Assembly: GCA_035523875.1 (NCBI GenBank)
Contig: DATKPY010000010.1
Span: forward strand, 8,860-72,859
Source of the DNA: JASHUC01 sp035523875
GTDB lineage: Bacteria > Pseudomonadota > Gammaproteobacteria > Steroidobacterales > Steroidobacteraceae
Direction of reading: 5' to 3'
Length of the DNA: 64,000 nucleotides
Shown here: positions 48,444 through 57,732 of the stretch, in pieces
Numbering within the stretch: the stretch's first letter is position 1
Layout of the letters: the number at the start of each line of letters is the position of its first letter
The notes under the pieces: model-generated
Seen by the model: only the letters and a program-made list of their open reading frames with translations
Database searches by the model: none
Told to the model about the DNA's origin: nothing
Made by a program: the position numbers and the translations under genes

Positions 48444-49280
48444 ATGAGCGTGCAGCCGCTTCTCGAGACGCGACGGATCCTGCTCGATGGCGCTGCGGTC
48501 GAAGTGCGGCGCGAGGGCGACCGGCTCATCGCGCCCGGCGGCCGCAGCCTGCCGATCGATGAGGCGGCGCACCTACCGCCTGTCGTCCCGACCAAGATCC
48601 TCTGCGTGCACCTGAACTACCGCGGCCGCGCCGCGGAGCTGCACACGGCGCTGCCTACCGCGCCGAACTACTTCCAGAAGCCGCTGTCGTGCCTCAACGC
48701 GCATCGCGGCAGCGTGATTCGCCCGCGCGGATGTCGCTATCTCAACTACGAGGGGGAGGTCGCGATCGTGATCGGGCGCGCGGCGCGCAACATTCGCCGC
48801 GACGCGGCCGCCGCCTACGTCGCAGGCTACACGCTCGCGAACGATTTCGCGCTGCATGACTTCCGCGATGCGGACCGCGGTGCGATGCTGCGCGTGAAGG
48901 GCGCCGACACGCTCGGGGTGGTCGGTCCGGGGCTGGTACGCGGCTGGACGCCGCGCGATCAGGTGCTGAGGACGCGCGTCAACGGCATGCTCGTACAGGA
49001 AGCGCCGCTCACCGAGATGATCTTCGATATCTCCTACCTCATCGCTGACCTCGCGCGCACGATGACGCTTCTCCCCGGCGATCTGATCCTGACCGGAACC
49101 CCCGCCAACTCGAGACCGGTCGAGCCGGGTGACCGGGTGAGCGTCGAGGTGGAGGGACTCGGATGCCTCGAATGCCGGATCGACGAGAGTGAGACACCGC
49201 TCGGGACGGAATGCGGCTGGCCCCCTTCGGCGAGCGAGAAGGTGCTGGGCGTCGCCCTCGGAGAGGCGCTGCGCGAGTAG
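48444..49280 (+). CDS. Fumarylacetoacetate hydrolase (FAH) family protein
   Basis: A 278-residue FAH-fold enzyme. The metal-binding motif is LNYEGEVAIVIG (Glu pair), with the third ligand in LANDFALHDF and conserved VKGADTLGVVGPGLV and LILTGTPANSRPVEPGD. The family includes hydratases, decarboxylases and C-C hydrolases of aromatic meta- and other cleavage pathways. The place behind an intradiol dioxygenase is less usual than behind extradiol enzymes. It ends the operon and converges on the ABC permease gene. Confidence 0.9.
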   Translation: MSVQPLLETRRILLDGAAVEVRREGDRLIAPGGRSLPIDEAAHLPPVVPTKILCVHLNYRGRAAELHTALPTAPNYFQKPLSCLNAHRGSVIRPRGCRYLNYEGEVAIVIGRAARNIRRDAAAAYVAGYTLANDFALHDFRDADRGAMLRVKGADTLGVVGPGLVRGWTPRDQVLRTRVNGMLVQEAPLTEMIFDISYLIADLARTMTLLPGDLILTGTPANSRPVEPGDRVSVEVEGLGCLECRIDESETPLGTECGWPPSASEKVLGVALGEALRE

Positions 49281-49307
49281 CGCACCGGCAGCCGAGGCAG
49301 GGGCGCC

Positions 49308-50153
49308 TCAGCGCACGATCGCGGGGTACAGGCGCGAGCACAGCGCGACCAAGCCGATGAGCGTTGCGGCGAGCACGGAGAAATCGACACCGAGCCCCAG
49401 ATGGGCGACGGATCCGCCGGGCAGCAGGCACGCACGCAGACCGTCGATCTGATAAGTGAGGGGATTCACGCGCGCGACGGCGCGCAACCAGTCCGGCATC
49501 AGGCTCGTCGGATAGATCGCATTGCTCGCGAAGAACAGCGGCATCGTGAGCACTTGACCGACGCCCATGAACCGCTCGCGCGTCTTTACGATGCACGCGA
49601 CCGAGAGCGAGAAGGACGAGAACACCATCGCCCCCAGGATCACGAGCAGGGCCGCGCCGATGAGGTCGATCGGGCTCAGATTCAAGCGCACCCCGAGCAC
49701 GATCCCGAGCACGAGCACGACGAGCGCTTGGATCAACGCACGCGCGCCGCCGCCGAGCGCCTTGCCGAGCACGAGCGCGGCCCGCGGCGTCGGGCTCGCC
49801 AGAAACTTGTGCACGATGCCAAGATCGCGCTCCCAGATGACCGAGATGCCGTTGAAGATGGCGATGAACAGTACGCTCTGCGCGAGCACCCCGGGTACGA
49901 GGAAATCGATGTACGGCGTGCGGCCCGTGTCGATCATCCGGGCGCGCGCCATCACTTGACCGAAGACGGTGAGCCAGAGTATCGGTTGAATCGCGCGCGT
50001 GGCGAGCTCGGTGGGATCGCGCGCGAGCTTGCGCAGATCCATCTCGGCCACGGCGATTGCCTTGGGTACGAGCGCCGCGGCGGCCGACAACGGCGCGCCG
50101 TTCGCTCGCTCAGCCGAGACGCTGGGCGACGCGACGGGTCCGGGAGGTCTCAT
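49308..50153 (-). CDS. ABC-2 type exporter permease (DrrB-like)
   Basis: A 281-residue permease with six hydrophobic helices and the ABC-2 signature region VLTMPLFFASNAIYPTSLMPDWLRAVARVNPLTY. The N-terminus (RKLARDPTELATRAIQPILW) is the usual elbow helix. It pairs with the ATPase gene just upstream, whose last 44 bp it overlaps. This is the DrrAB (daunorubicin resistance) type of two-gene exporter. It is the last gene of the six-gene efflux operon. Confidence 0.85.
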   Translation of the reverse strand: MRPPGPVASPSVSAERANGAPLSAAAALVPKAIAVAEMDLRKLARDPTELATRAIQPILWLTVFGQVMARARMIDTGRTPYIDFLVPGVLAQSVLFIAIFNGISVIWERDLGIVHKFLASPTPRAALVLGKALGGGARALIQALVVLVLGIVLGVRLNLSPIDLIGAALLVILGAMVFSSFSLSVACIVKTRERFMGVGQVLTMPLFFASNAIYPTSLMPDWLRAVARVNPLTYQIDGLRACLLPGGSVAHLGLGVDFSVLAATLIGLVALCSRLYPAIVR

Positions 50154-50910
50154 CGTAAGCTTCCGCGGTCTCGGGCTCGGACTCGGTGTAGTGCGCGAAG
50201 ACGCCCTCGAGCGTAGCGCTGGCACCGATGGAGCGCTCGAGCTCGGTGGGTGATCCAAGCGCCGCAAGTCTACCCCGGTGCAGGATCGCAATCCGGTCGC
50301 ACAGCCGCTCCGCCTCGTCCATGTAGTGGGTGGTGACGAGGATGGTGCAGCGCGCGCTCGCCTTGAGCTCGTCGATGTGATCCCAGACCATCTTGCGCGC
50401 GAGCGGATCGAGTCCCACGGTTGGCTCGTCGAGAAACAGCACGCGCGGCTCATGCAACGTCGATTGCGCGATCTCGAGGCTGCGGATCATCCCGCCGGAG
50501 TAGGTACGGACCAACCGCGCGGAGGCGTGCTCGAGTCCGCCGCGCCGCAGCGCTTCACGGATGCGCACCGCCCGCTGCTTGCGCGGCACGTCGTAGAGCT
50601 TCGCCATCACGAGCAGGTTCTCGTATCCGGTGAGCTCCGCATCGGCCGAGAGAGCCTGCGGCACGTAGCCGATCGCGCGCCGCACCCGCATCGGCTCTCG
50701 TTCTACGTCGTGACCGCACACCCGCGCCGAGCCGCTCGTCGCGGGCAGCAGCGTCGTGAGGATCTTGATCACGGTGGACTTGCCCGCACCGTTTCGCCCG
50801 ATCAGTCCGCACACCGACCCTGCCGCGACCTCGAAGCTCAGATGGTCCACCGCCGTGATGGCGCCGAAGCACCGCACGAGATCCTCAATGACGATGACGG
50901 CATCACTCAC
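50110..50910 (-). CDS. ABC exporter ATPase (DrrA-like)
   Basis: A 266-residue nucleotide-binding protein: Walker A GRNGAGKST, Q-loop region GYVPQALSADAELTG, signature TYSGGMIRSLEIAQ (LSGGQ variant), Walker B RVLFLDEPTVGLD and H-loop ILVTTHYMDE. It drives the ABC-2 permease encoded next. It follows the outer-membrane factor gene by 39 bp, so this exporter probably shares the TolC-like protein and adaptor of the same operon. Confidence 0.92.
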   Translation of the reverse strand: MSDAVIVIEDLVRCFGAITAVDHLSFEVAAGSVCGLIGRNGAGKSTVIKILTTLLPATSGSARVCGHDVEREPMRVRRAIGYVPQALSADAELTGYENLLVMAKLYDVPRKQRAVRIREALRRGGLEHASARLVRTYSGGMIRSLEIAQSTLHEPRVLFLDEPTVGLDPLARKMVWDHIDELKASARCTILVTTHYMDEAERLCDRIAILHRGRLAALGSPTELERSIGASATLEGVFAHYTESEPETAEAYDETSRTRRVAQRLG

Positions 50911-50949
50911 GAGCGAGCATCCGCCATCGGCATGAGTCGCTGCATTTCT

Positions 50950-52428
50950 CTAAGGTGCCCCGGCCGCGCTCGGGGTGGCGTTCCACCAGCCCCCTCCGAG
51001 GGCAACATAGAGCGCCACGGTGTCCTGATAGCGCACCGCTACGGCCTGAAGGTCGTTGACGACCGCCTGGTGATATTGGCTGTCGGCATTGAGCACATCT
51101 AGATAGGTCGCGATGCCGGCCTCGTAGTTCACCTGGATCAGGCGCAGCGCCTCTCTTGCGGTCCGCAGCGCCTCGTCCTCGGCGCGCAGCGTGGCGGCAT
51201 CGTGATCGAGCGCACGCAGCGCGTCGGCGACCTGCTCGAATGCCGTGAGCACGGTCTGGCGATAGAGCAGCACGGACTGCTGGTAGGTCTGCACGGCCGC
51301 CTTGCGACGGTACCACAGCGTCCCGCCCTCGAAGAGCGGCGCCGTCACGTCTGCGCCCGCGCTCCAGGTTCGCCCGCGGCCGGCGAGGAGCGTGCTCGTC
51401 TGCGTGCCGTTGGCGGAGTAGCTGCCATCGAGGGTGAGGCTCGGCAGCATCTGGGCTGTCGCCACCCCGACGCTGGCGCTCGCGGCATGAGCCGTCGCCT
51501 CGGCGAGGAGAATGTCGGGGCGCTGCCGTACCAGCTCCGAGGGCAGGCTCACCGGCAGCTCGCTCGGCAATTTGAGCTCCTGGAGCGTGATCTCGGGGGG
51601 ATTCCAGTCGGCGGGAACGCGCCCGACGAGGGTCGCGAGCAGGTCGTCGGCCTGCGTGAGCTTCTGCTCGAGCTGCGGAATACTTGCCTCGGAGGCGGCG
51701 AGTCCGCTCTGCAGACTGAGCAGGTTCGAGTACGGCTGAGTTCCCGCCTGGTACTGCACCTGCGCGATCTTCACCTGTGCGCGCTCAAGCTCGATCAGTT
51801 GCTGTGTCGCGTCGACCTCGGCGCGATAGGCGGCACGCGCGACGACCGTGTTCACGATGTTGGCGAGGAGCGTGAGGTAGGTCGCCCGCTCGGTCGCGCG
51901 CTGCTCGTCGGCCTGCGCTCCGAGTGCCTCGAGTGCTCGGCGCTCGCCTCCGAAGATATCGAGCGCGTAGCTCGCGGACGCGGAGAGCGTGAACAGGTTG
52001 AAAATGCTCGCCGGCACGTTCTCGCCGAGTTGCAGCGCGGTGAAGCGCTCGCGCGTCGCCTGTGCATTCGCCTCGGCCTGCGGGAAGAAGATCCCGTAGC
52101 CCGAGCGCAGACTCGCCTCGCTCGCACGCAGGCTCGCCTGCGCCGCCGCAAGTCCGGGATTGGCGGTAAGCGCCTCGGCCACGATTTGCGCGAGCTTCGG
52201 TGAGCCGAACAGCCGCCACCAGTCGCCTGCGACCGGCTCGCCCGGCGCGAAGCGCTGCGCAACGCCCTGGGCCTCGGCGGTGCTGCGCGGGTCGCCGCCA
52301 TGCGCGTAGTGCGTGACGCGCGGTGCATCGGGACGGATGAAATTCGGACCGACGGCGCAGCCCGCGAGCAGGGCGCAGATCACACTGGCGCTCGCACCCG
52401 CGCTCACGAGGCTGCGGACCGCACTCAC
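50950..52428 (-). CDS. Outer-membrane efflux factor (TolC/NodT-like lipoprotein)
   Basis: A 492-residue outer-membrane channel protein of the NodT/OMF family. Signal and lipobox VICALLAGC precede CAVGPNFIRPDAP. Two OEP repeats follow, with long helices (AQASLRASEASLRSGYGIFF; QLIELERAQVKIAQVQYQAG) and LPSELVRQRPDILLAEATA. It opens the outer membrane for the two ABC pumps. The GTG at 52428 lies 1 base after the HlyD stop; an ATG at 52446 inside HlyD is an alternative. Confidence 0.9.
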   Translation of the reverse strand: MSAVRSLVSAGASASVICALLAGCAVGPNFIRPDAPRVTHYAHGGDPRSTAEAQGVAQRFAPGEPVAGDWWRLFGSPKLAQIVAEALTANPGLAAAQASLRASEASLRSGYGIFFPQAEANAQATRERFTALQLGENVPASIFNLFTLSASASYALDIFGGERRALEALGAQADEQRATERATYLTLLANIVNTVVARAAYRAEVDATQQLIELERAQVKIAQVQYQAGTQPYSNLLSLQSGLAASEASIPQLEQKLTQADDLLATLVGRVPADWNPPEITLQELKLPSELPVSLPSELVRQRPDILLAEATAHAASASVGVATAQMLPSLTLDGSYSANGTQTSTLLAGRGRTWSAGADVTAPLFEGGTLWYRRKAAVQTYQQSVLLYRQTVLTAFEQVADALRALDHDAATLRAEDEALRTAREALRLIQVNYEAGIATYLDVLNADSQYHQAVVNDLQAVAVRYQDTVALYVALGGGWWNATPSAAGAP

Positions 52429-52429
52429 C

Positions 52430-53515
52430 TCAGCGGGCCCGCACATAGACATCGACCAGCTGCCCGGGGTAGAGGTGCAGCGCCGCCGGATTGTCGAGGC
52501 GGAAGATGACGGGCAGCACGCGCACATCGACGAGCTCCTGACGCTCATCGGAAAGCTCGATCTTGGGGGAGATGTAGGGCTGGTAGCGCACGAACGTGAG
52601 GGGCACATGCTGGTTGGTGCCGCGAATGAACATTTCCGCCTGCATCTGCGAGGTGTCGGGCAGCTCGTGAATGAGGATCTCGTCGATGTAAGCGCGCACC
52701 TCGAGTTGGCTCTGCGGTGTGCCCATCACGATGAGCGGATCGTAGCCTTGGGTGTAGGAGTCGTAGGCGCCCTGCGTCGAGACGTAGCTGCCGCGCGTCG
52801 CCTGCACCGTGAGTACCACCCCGTCGCTCGGGGCACGGACGGTGTACTTCGCGAGCAACGCGGCCGCCGAGCGGTAGGACTGCTCGAGCGCCGTGTAGGT
52901 CCTCTCCTGGTTCTCGATGTCGTAGATCCAGGCGCCCGCCTTGGTGAGCTCGAGCTGCTTCTCGACGACCTCGAGGTTCGTGGCGGCAATGCGCTCGGCA
53001 TTGATCGCGTTGTCGAGGTCGTTCTTGCTGACCGACCTCGGTTCCATCGCATAGGAGCGCTGCTCCTTGTCGAGCTGGTCGCGCGCGTTCTTGAGGGTGG
53101 CGCGGGCGTTGTCGACTTGCGCGACCGAGACCGCGAGGGTCTCGGGGCGCGGCTCCGCCTTGAGCTCGCTCAACATCGCGAGTGCGGCGGCGGCCTGAGC
53201 CCGCAGCTGATCGGTGGTGGCGCGCTGCACCGAATCGTCGATCGTGAGGAGCGGGTCGCCCGTGCGGACCTTCTGGCCCTCCCCGACCAGCACCGCCGTG
53301 ATCGGTCCCGGCACCTCCGGGTAGATGTTGATGTTCTCACCCTCGCGCTGCGAGCTCTCGATCATGCCTTCGGAGTAGATGCCATGCGCGTAAGGGTCGG
53401 CCGTGGGACTGAAGAGCGGCCCCTGTGCCTTCGGCTGCTCATTGAAGATGAGGGCGCTCACGGCTGCCAGGGCGAGTCCGATGCCCGAAGCGACGAAGAC
53501 GGCTCTATTGTGCAT
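52430..53515 (-). CDS. HlyD-type periplasmic adaptor (DevB-like)
   Basis: A 361-residue membrane fusion protein. TM helix (about 8-25) is followed by a biotinyl-lipoyl-like half domain (INIYPEVPGPITAVLVGEGQKV), a coiled-coil hairpin (TTDQLRAQAAAALAMLSEL, ARDQLDKEQRSYA) and the second lipoyl half (TVRAPSDGVVLTVQATRGSY). It joins the inner-membrane pump to the TolC-like channel. Its start overlaps the ATPase gene by 11 bp and its stop abuts the OMF gene. Confidence 0.9.
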   Translation of the reverse strand: MHNRAVFVASGIGLALAAVSALIFNEQPKAQGPLFSPTADPYAHGIYSEGMIESSQREGENINIYPEVPGPITAVLVGEGQKVRTGDPLLTIDDSVQRATTDQLRAQAAAALAMLSELKAEPRPETLAVSVAQVDNARATLKNARDQLDKEQRSYAMEPRSVSKNDLDNAINAERIAATNLEVVEKQLELTKAGAWIYDIENQERTYTALEQSYRSAAALLAKYTVRAPSDGVVLTVQATRGSYVSTQGAYDSYTQGYDPLIVMGTPQSQLEVRAYIDEILIHELPDTSQMQAEMFIRGTNQHVPLTFVRYQPYISPKIELSDERQELVDVRVLPVIFRLDNPAALHLYPGQLVDVYVRAR

Positions 53516-54209
53516 CGAGTTCGCTCCTGATCGCCGCCGTGACCGCGCCGTCCTCCATCTTCATCACGCGGTCGGCGAATTCGTAGATGCGGCTGTCGTG
53601 CGTCACGATCACGATGCAGCGCTTGTCCGAGAGGAGATGCTCGCGCACGAAGCGCACGATGTTGCGTCCGGTGTCGCCATCGAGGGAGGCGGTCGGCTCA
53701 TCGAAGATCATGAGATCGGGGCGGCTGATGATGGCGCGTGCGATCGCGACGCGCTGCTGCTCGCCGCCGCTCAGCTTGACTGGAGGAAGATCGGCGCGAC
53801 TCTTGAGGCCCACCACCTCGAGATTCTTCTCGGCCTCCGCGATCGCATCCGACCAATCACGGTTCTGCAGGATGAGCGGGATCGCGACGTTCTCGGCCGT
53901 CGTGAGGCGCGGGAAGAGGTGGTAATCCTGGAACACGAAGCCGATCTTGTGCAGGCGAAACTCGGCGAGCTCATCGGGCGGCAGGCTCCAGATGTCGGTG
54001 CCCTCGATGCGCACGCTCCCCGAGCTCGGGCGCAGGATCCCCGAGATCATGCTGAGGAGAGTCGTCTTGCCGCTGCCGGAGGGCCCGACGACGTAGACCA
54101 TCTCCCCGAAGCTCGCCTGGAAGTCGGCGTCCTTCACCGCCCGGGTGCGTGCCTCGCCCTCGCCGAACCACTTGTTGATCCCCGCTGCCTCGATCGCGAC
54201 GTTCGCCAT
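53505..54209 (-). CDS. ABC ATPase (MacB/LolD/DevA-like)
   Basis: A 234-residue ATPase: Walker A GPSGSGKTT, Q-loop FVFQDYHLFPRLT, signature KLSGGEQQRVAIARA, Walker B LMIFDEPTASLDG, H-loop IVIVTHDSRIYEFADRV. The group of MacB/LolD-like ATPases serves FtsX-fold permeases, and the permease gene is the next upstream (2 bp gap). Overlap with HlyD by 11 bp shows tight coupling of the whole operon. Confidence 0.93.
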   Translation of the reverse strand: MANVAIEAAGINKWFGEGEARTRAVKDADFQASFGEMVYVVGPSGSGKTTLLSMISGILRPSSGSVRIEGTDIWSLPPDELAEFRLHKIGFVFQDYHLFPRLTTAENVAIPLILQNRDWSDAIAEAEKNLEVVGLKSRADLPPVKLSGGEQQRVAIARAIISRPDLMIFDEPTASLDGDTGRNIVRFVREHLLSDKRCIVIVTHDSRIYEFADRVMKMEDGAVTAAIRSELDAQ

Positions 54210-54211
54210 GG

Positions 54212-55348
54212 TCAACCCCGGAAGATGTCGAACGGCTCGATGAGCAGCACGCGGCGAACGCCGAAGTAGCTGGAGATCGCCGCGATGATCACCACCATGA
54301 CGAAGGCGAGCCCGAGATTCGCGAAGGTCACGATGGCGGCGTAGTCGGGCAGGTGTGCGCGTGCGAGCCAGATGATGGCCGAGCACAGGCCGACGCCGAA
54401 ACCGTAGCCGGTGAGGGCGACGAAGCTCGCCTGGAACAGGATCATCGCGACCAGCTCGCGCGACTTCGCGCCGATTGCCTTCAATGCTCCGAAGCGATCG
54501 AGATTCTCGAGGATGAATGAGTAGAACGTCTGGCCCGAGATCGAGAGCCCGACGACGAAGGCGATCACGGTCATGAGGAGGAGGTTCGTGCCGATGCCCG
54601 TCTGGTACATGTAGAAATCGGAGATCTTGTCCATGAACTCGCCCTTGGTGAGGGCGAGGTAGCCGTCGGCCGCCACCCGTGCCTTGATGACGGGGATGTC
54701 GGCAGGTGTCTTGGGCTCGACGAGCAGATACGAGATCGTGAAGCGTGTGTTGGGGATGTACTGCAGCGCCCGGTTATAGGTCGTATAGAGCGTCGGCACG
54801 CCGAACAGCGAGCTCGAGGAGACGTGCCCGATCGCGACGATCTTGCCGCGGTGATCGTTGAGCTCGAACTCGGTGCCGATGGCGGGATTCTCGAGCTTGC
54901 GGAACTCGGAGTCCTTGATCGCGACGAACGCGTTCTCGGCGAAGATGTCCTGGATGTCACCGTTCAGGATCTGCGGCCGCCCGACGAGGCTGGTGTCGTC
55001 GAGCCCGACGATGTTCGCCGACTGGTAGCTGCCGTCGCGCAGCTTGAGCAGCGCCCCGCCCGAGTAGAGCGGCACCGCGTACTTGACGCCGGGGATGCTG
55101 CGAACCTCGTCGAGCACGTAGTTGGGCAGTGGAATCGTGTTGGCGACCGTCTGCACGGACGGATCCATCACCCAGATCGAGGAGCCGATGTTGATGACCG
55201 TGGCGGAGGAGCGCAGTAGGATCCCCGCGAAAAGCGACGTCATCTCCACCATCAGGAACACGGCGAAGGTAATGCCGACGAGGAGTGCGGCGAACTTCGC
55301 GCGGTCGTTCACGAGCAGCTTGTAAGCGATCTTGAAGATGCCGGGCAT
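54212..55348 (-). CDS. FtsX-fold ABC permease (DevC-like)
   Basis: A 378-residue permease with one N-terminal TM (FAALLVGITFAVFLMVEM), a large periplasmic MacB-like domain (about 45-255: VVSSIWVMDPSVQT-type start, seen as SSIWVMDPSVQTVANTI), and three C-terminal TMs with the FtsX pattern (LDRFGALKAIGAKSRELV). It is the first gene of the operon and together with the ATPase and HlyD forms a DevBCA-type tripartite exporter. Known DevBCA systems export glycolipids or peptides; the cargo here is unknown. ATG at 55348. Confidence 0.9.
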   Translation of the reverse strand: MPGIFKIAYKLLVNDRAKFAALLVGITFAVFLMVEMTSLFAGILLRSSATVINIGSSIWVMDPSVQTVANTIPLPNYVLDEVRSIPGVKYAVPLYSGGALLKLRDGSYQSANIVGLDDTSLVGRPQILNGDIQDIFAENAFVAIKDSEFRKLENPAIGTEFELNDHRGKIVAIGHVSSSSLFGVPTLYTTYNRALQYIPNTRFTISYLLVEPKTPADIPVIKARVAADGYLALTKGEFMDKISDFYMYQTGIGTNLLLMTVIAFVVGLSISGQTFYSFILENLDRFGALKAIGAKSRELVAMILFQASFVALTGYGFGVGLCSAIIWLARAHLPDYAAIVTFANLGLAFVMVVIIAAISSYFGVRRVLLIEPFDIFRG

Positions 55349-55488
55349 GGCGTACGGGGACAGAGTGAAACCGTCGCCATGCTGCCAGCGCGCGCTGCGG
55401 TGCGGGATACGAGGTTGTGCGTAGCGCGCCGCGGAGAATGCGGAATAGGGAGATTCTCTTATTCGCAAGCCTCCCGCGCTCTGAAAGC

Positions 55489-56700
55489 ATGCTCGGCGTG
55501 TCCCAACCGCTTCCGCAGCGCTCGCGCGCCACCGCCAATCGAACGCCGGGCGCACTCGTCGGCGCCTTGCTCGTCGCGGGCTGCCTTCTCGCTGCGACGA
55601 GCGTTGCGCAACCGGTCGCGCCCGTGCCGCCCCCGCTGAGCGCCGCGGCGCCGGGCAGCCCCGAGGTCCTCTCGGCCGGGCAACTCGATCAGCTGACTGC
55701 GCCCATCGCGCTCTACCCCGACCCGCTCCTCGGGCAGATCCTGGCCGCGGCGACCTATCCGCTCGAGGTCGTGGAAGCGGCGCGGTGGCTGAGCGACCCG
55801 GCAAATGCCGCGCTCCGCGGGAACGATCTGCTCGCGGCGCTCGATGCCGAGCCCTGGGACCCGAGCGTGAAGGCGCTCGTCGCCTTTCCGGATGTCTTGC
55901 GCCGCATGGACAGCGAGCTCGAGTGGACCGAGGCGATCGGCAACGCCTTTCTCGCACAGCAAGCGGACGTGATGGACTCGGTGCAGAGGCTGCGCGCACG
56001 CGCGGCGGCTGCCCATGCCCTTGCGAGCACACCGCAGGAGACCATTGGCTCGCAGGGCTCGGATATCACGATCGAGCCGGCCAATCCGGACGTGGTGTAC
56101 GTTCCGTATTACGTGCCGGCGATCGTCTTCGCGCCCTGGCCGTGGCCGGACTACGACCCCTATTTCTTCTCACCGCCCGACGAGGTGGTCTATGGCGCCG
56201 CCCTCATCGGCTTCGGCATCGGGATCCCGATCGTAGGACCGCTGTGGGGTGCGTACGGGTGGAACTGGCCCCAGCACGGTCTCATCGTCTCACCGCGCCA
56301 CCCGCCGGGCGGACGACCCTGGCGCAGCGGCGAGCCGCACGGGGCGCTGAGCGCGGGCGCGTCCGTCGGGCGCGCGCAGCCCTGGACGCATGATCCGGCC
56401 CACCGGGAAGGTGTGCCGTATCGCACCGCGGCCGTTGCCGCTCGCTTTGGCGGAGCCCAGTCGGCGGCGCGCAGCGCCTACCGCGGATTTCCGGCCCGGA
56501 CGCTGTCCCCACCCGCACCCGCAGCAGCATTCCCGGGCGGCTGGACCGAGCCGCGGCGTTCGGCCGCCCCCGCCTTTGAATCGTTCGGGCGCGGCGCGCA
56601 GGTGCGCAGCGACGCGGCGCGCGGATTTTCGAGCCGCACCGCGCCGCCTCCGCGGCCAGCGGCGGCCCCTGCTCGCGGCCCATCCGGCCGCGGCCGCTGA
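55489..56700 (+). CDS. DUF3300 exported protein
   Basis: A 403-residue protein with a hydrophobic signal (ALVGALLVAGCLLAATSV). The DUF3300 domain follows at about 55-230: LDQLTAPIALYPDPLLGQIL, ATYPLEVVEAARWLSDP, WDPSVKALVAFPDVLRRM, and the VYVPYYVP segment. The C-terminal 170 residues are low-complexity, Pro/Arg/Ala-rich and probably disordered. It is 41 bp upstream of a DUF2950 gene, a recurrent pair. Start uncertain (ATG 55489 or earlier starts at 55417/55438). Confidence 0.85.
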   Translation: MLGVSQPLPQRSRATANRTPGALVGALLVAGCLLAATSVAQPVAPVPPPLSAAAPGSPEVLSAGQLDQLTAPIALYPDPLLGQILAAATYPLEVVEAARWLSDPANAALRGNDLLAALDAEPWDPSVKALVAFPDVLRRMDSELEWTEAIGNAFLAQQADVMDSVQRLRARAAAAHALASTPQETIGSQGSDITIEPANPDVVYVPYYVPAIVFAPWPWPDYDPYFFSPPDEVVYGAALIGFGIGIPIVGPLWGAYGWNWPQHGLIVSPRHPPGGRPWRSGEPHGALSAGASVGRAQPWTHDPAHREGVPYRTAAVAARFGGAQSAARSAYRGFPARTLSPPAPAAAFPGGWTEPRRSAAPAFESFGRGAQVRSDAARGFSSRTAPPPRPAAAPARGPSGRGR

Positions 56701-56741
56701 GGCACGACTCGCGCAATGACAGCCGATCGAGGAGCAAAGCG

Positions 56742-57707
56742 ATGAGGAGTCGGGCGCGGGCGGGAGGCAATGCGGGCGGATGCGTGCGAGTCGGGGCGCA
56801 AGTGCGGCTGCTCGGCTGCGTCGCCGCGCTCGCGCTCGCGAGCGCGCCAGCCGTCGCGAGCGCCGCACAGCGCACGTTCGCGACGCCTGAGGCAGCGGTC
56901 ACCGCGCTCGTTGCCGCGACTCGCGACGGACGACTCGAGACGCTGCGGCGCATTCTCGGCCCCGAGGGCGCGCAGCTGTTGCATTCGGGCGATTCCGTGG
57001 CGGACCGCGACGGCCGCGCGCGCTTCGTGGCCGCCTACGACCAGGCGCATCAGATCGAGCATCCGGGATCGGACAAGGCGGTGCTGGTGGTCGGACCGCA
57101 GCGCTGGCCGCTCCCCATCCCGATCGCACGCGCGGCGGGCCGCTGGCATTTCGATACCACAGCCGGTGCAAGCGAGATCCTCGACCGGCGCATCGGTCGC
57201 AACGAGCTGAACGCGATCGAGGTGTGCCGCGCGTACGTCGCGGCACAGCGCGAGTACGCGCGGTTGCAGGCGGGAATGGGCGTGCGTCCGCAGTACGCGC
57301 AGCATTTCATGAGTCGCCCCGGCAAGCGCGACGGACTGTACTGGGTGAGCGAGCCCGGCGAGGCCTCGAGTCCGCTCGGTCCCCTCGTCGCGCAGGCCCG
57401 TGCCGCAGGCTACGGCGCCGGGGACCGAGCTCCCGTGCGCCGGCCTTACGAGGGATATCTCTTCCGCATCGTGACGCGCCAGGGCGCGCACGCCGCCGGG
57501 GGCGGCCGGGATTTCATCGTCGATGGACACATGACGCGCGGATTCGCGCTCATCGCGTATCCCGCACGCTACCGCGACTCGGGCGTGATGACCTTTATCG
57601 TCAACCAGGACGGCATCGTATTCGAGAAGGATCTCGGACCGCGGACGCGCGCACTGGCGGATCGCATCCGCTCCTACGATCCGGACTCGACCTGGCGCAT
57701 CCCGTAG
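56742..57707 (+). CDS. DUF2950 exported protein
   Basis: A 321-residue protein with a signal peptide (about 20-41, LLGCVAALALASAPAVASA). DUF2950 features: RTFATPEAAVTALVAATRDG, WHFDTTAGASEILDRRIGRN, VCRAYVAAQREYA, LYWVSEPGEASSPLGPLV, PYEGYLFRIVTRQG and VMTFIVNQDGIVFEKDLG. Together with DUF3300 it forms a conserved periplasmic pair of unknown role. It converges on the half-PPDK gene (25 bp apart). Confidence 0.88.
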   Translation: MRSRARAGGNAGGCVRVGAQVRLLGCVAALALASAPAVASAAQRTFATPEAAVTALVAATRDGRLETLRRILGPEGAQLLHSGDSVADRDGRARFVAAYDQAHQIEHPGSDKAVLVVGPQRWPLPIPIARAAGRWHFDTTAGASEILDRRIGRNELNAIEVCRAYVAAQREYARLQAGMGVRPQYAQHFMSRPGKRDGLYWVSEPGEASSPLGPLVAQARAAGYGAGDRAPVRRPYEGYLFRIVTRQGAHAAGGGRDFIVDGHMTRGFALIAYPARYRDSGVMTFIVNQDGIVFEKDLGPRTRALADRIRSYDPDSTWRIP

Positions 57708-57732
57708 CGCCGCCCGGCGCACGCAGTCGCGC

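Noticed and set aside
53403..54269. 288-codon plus-strand frame opposite the ABC ATPase
   Set aside because: Antisense shadow of a complete ATPase with all motifs.
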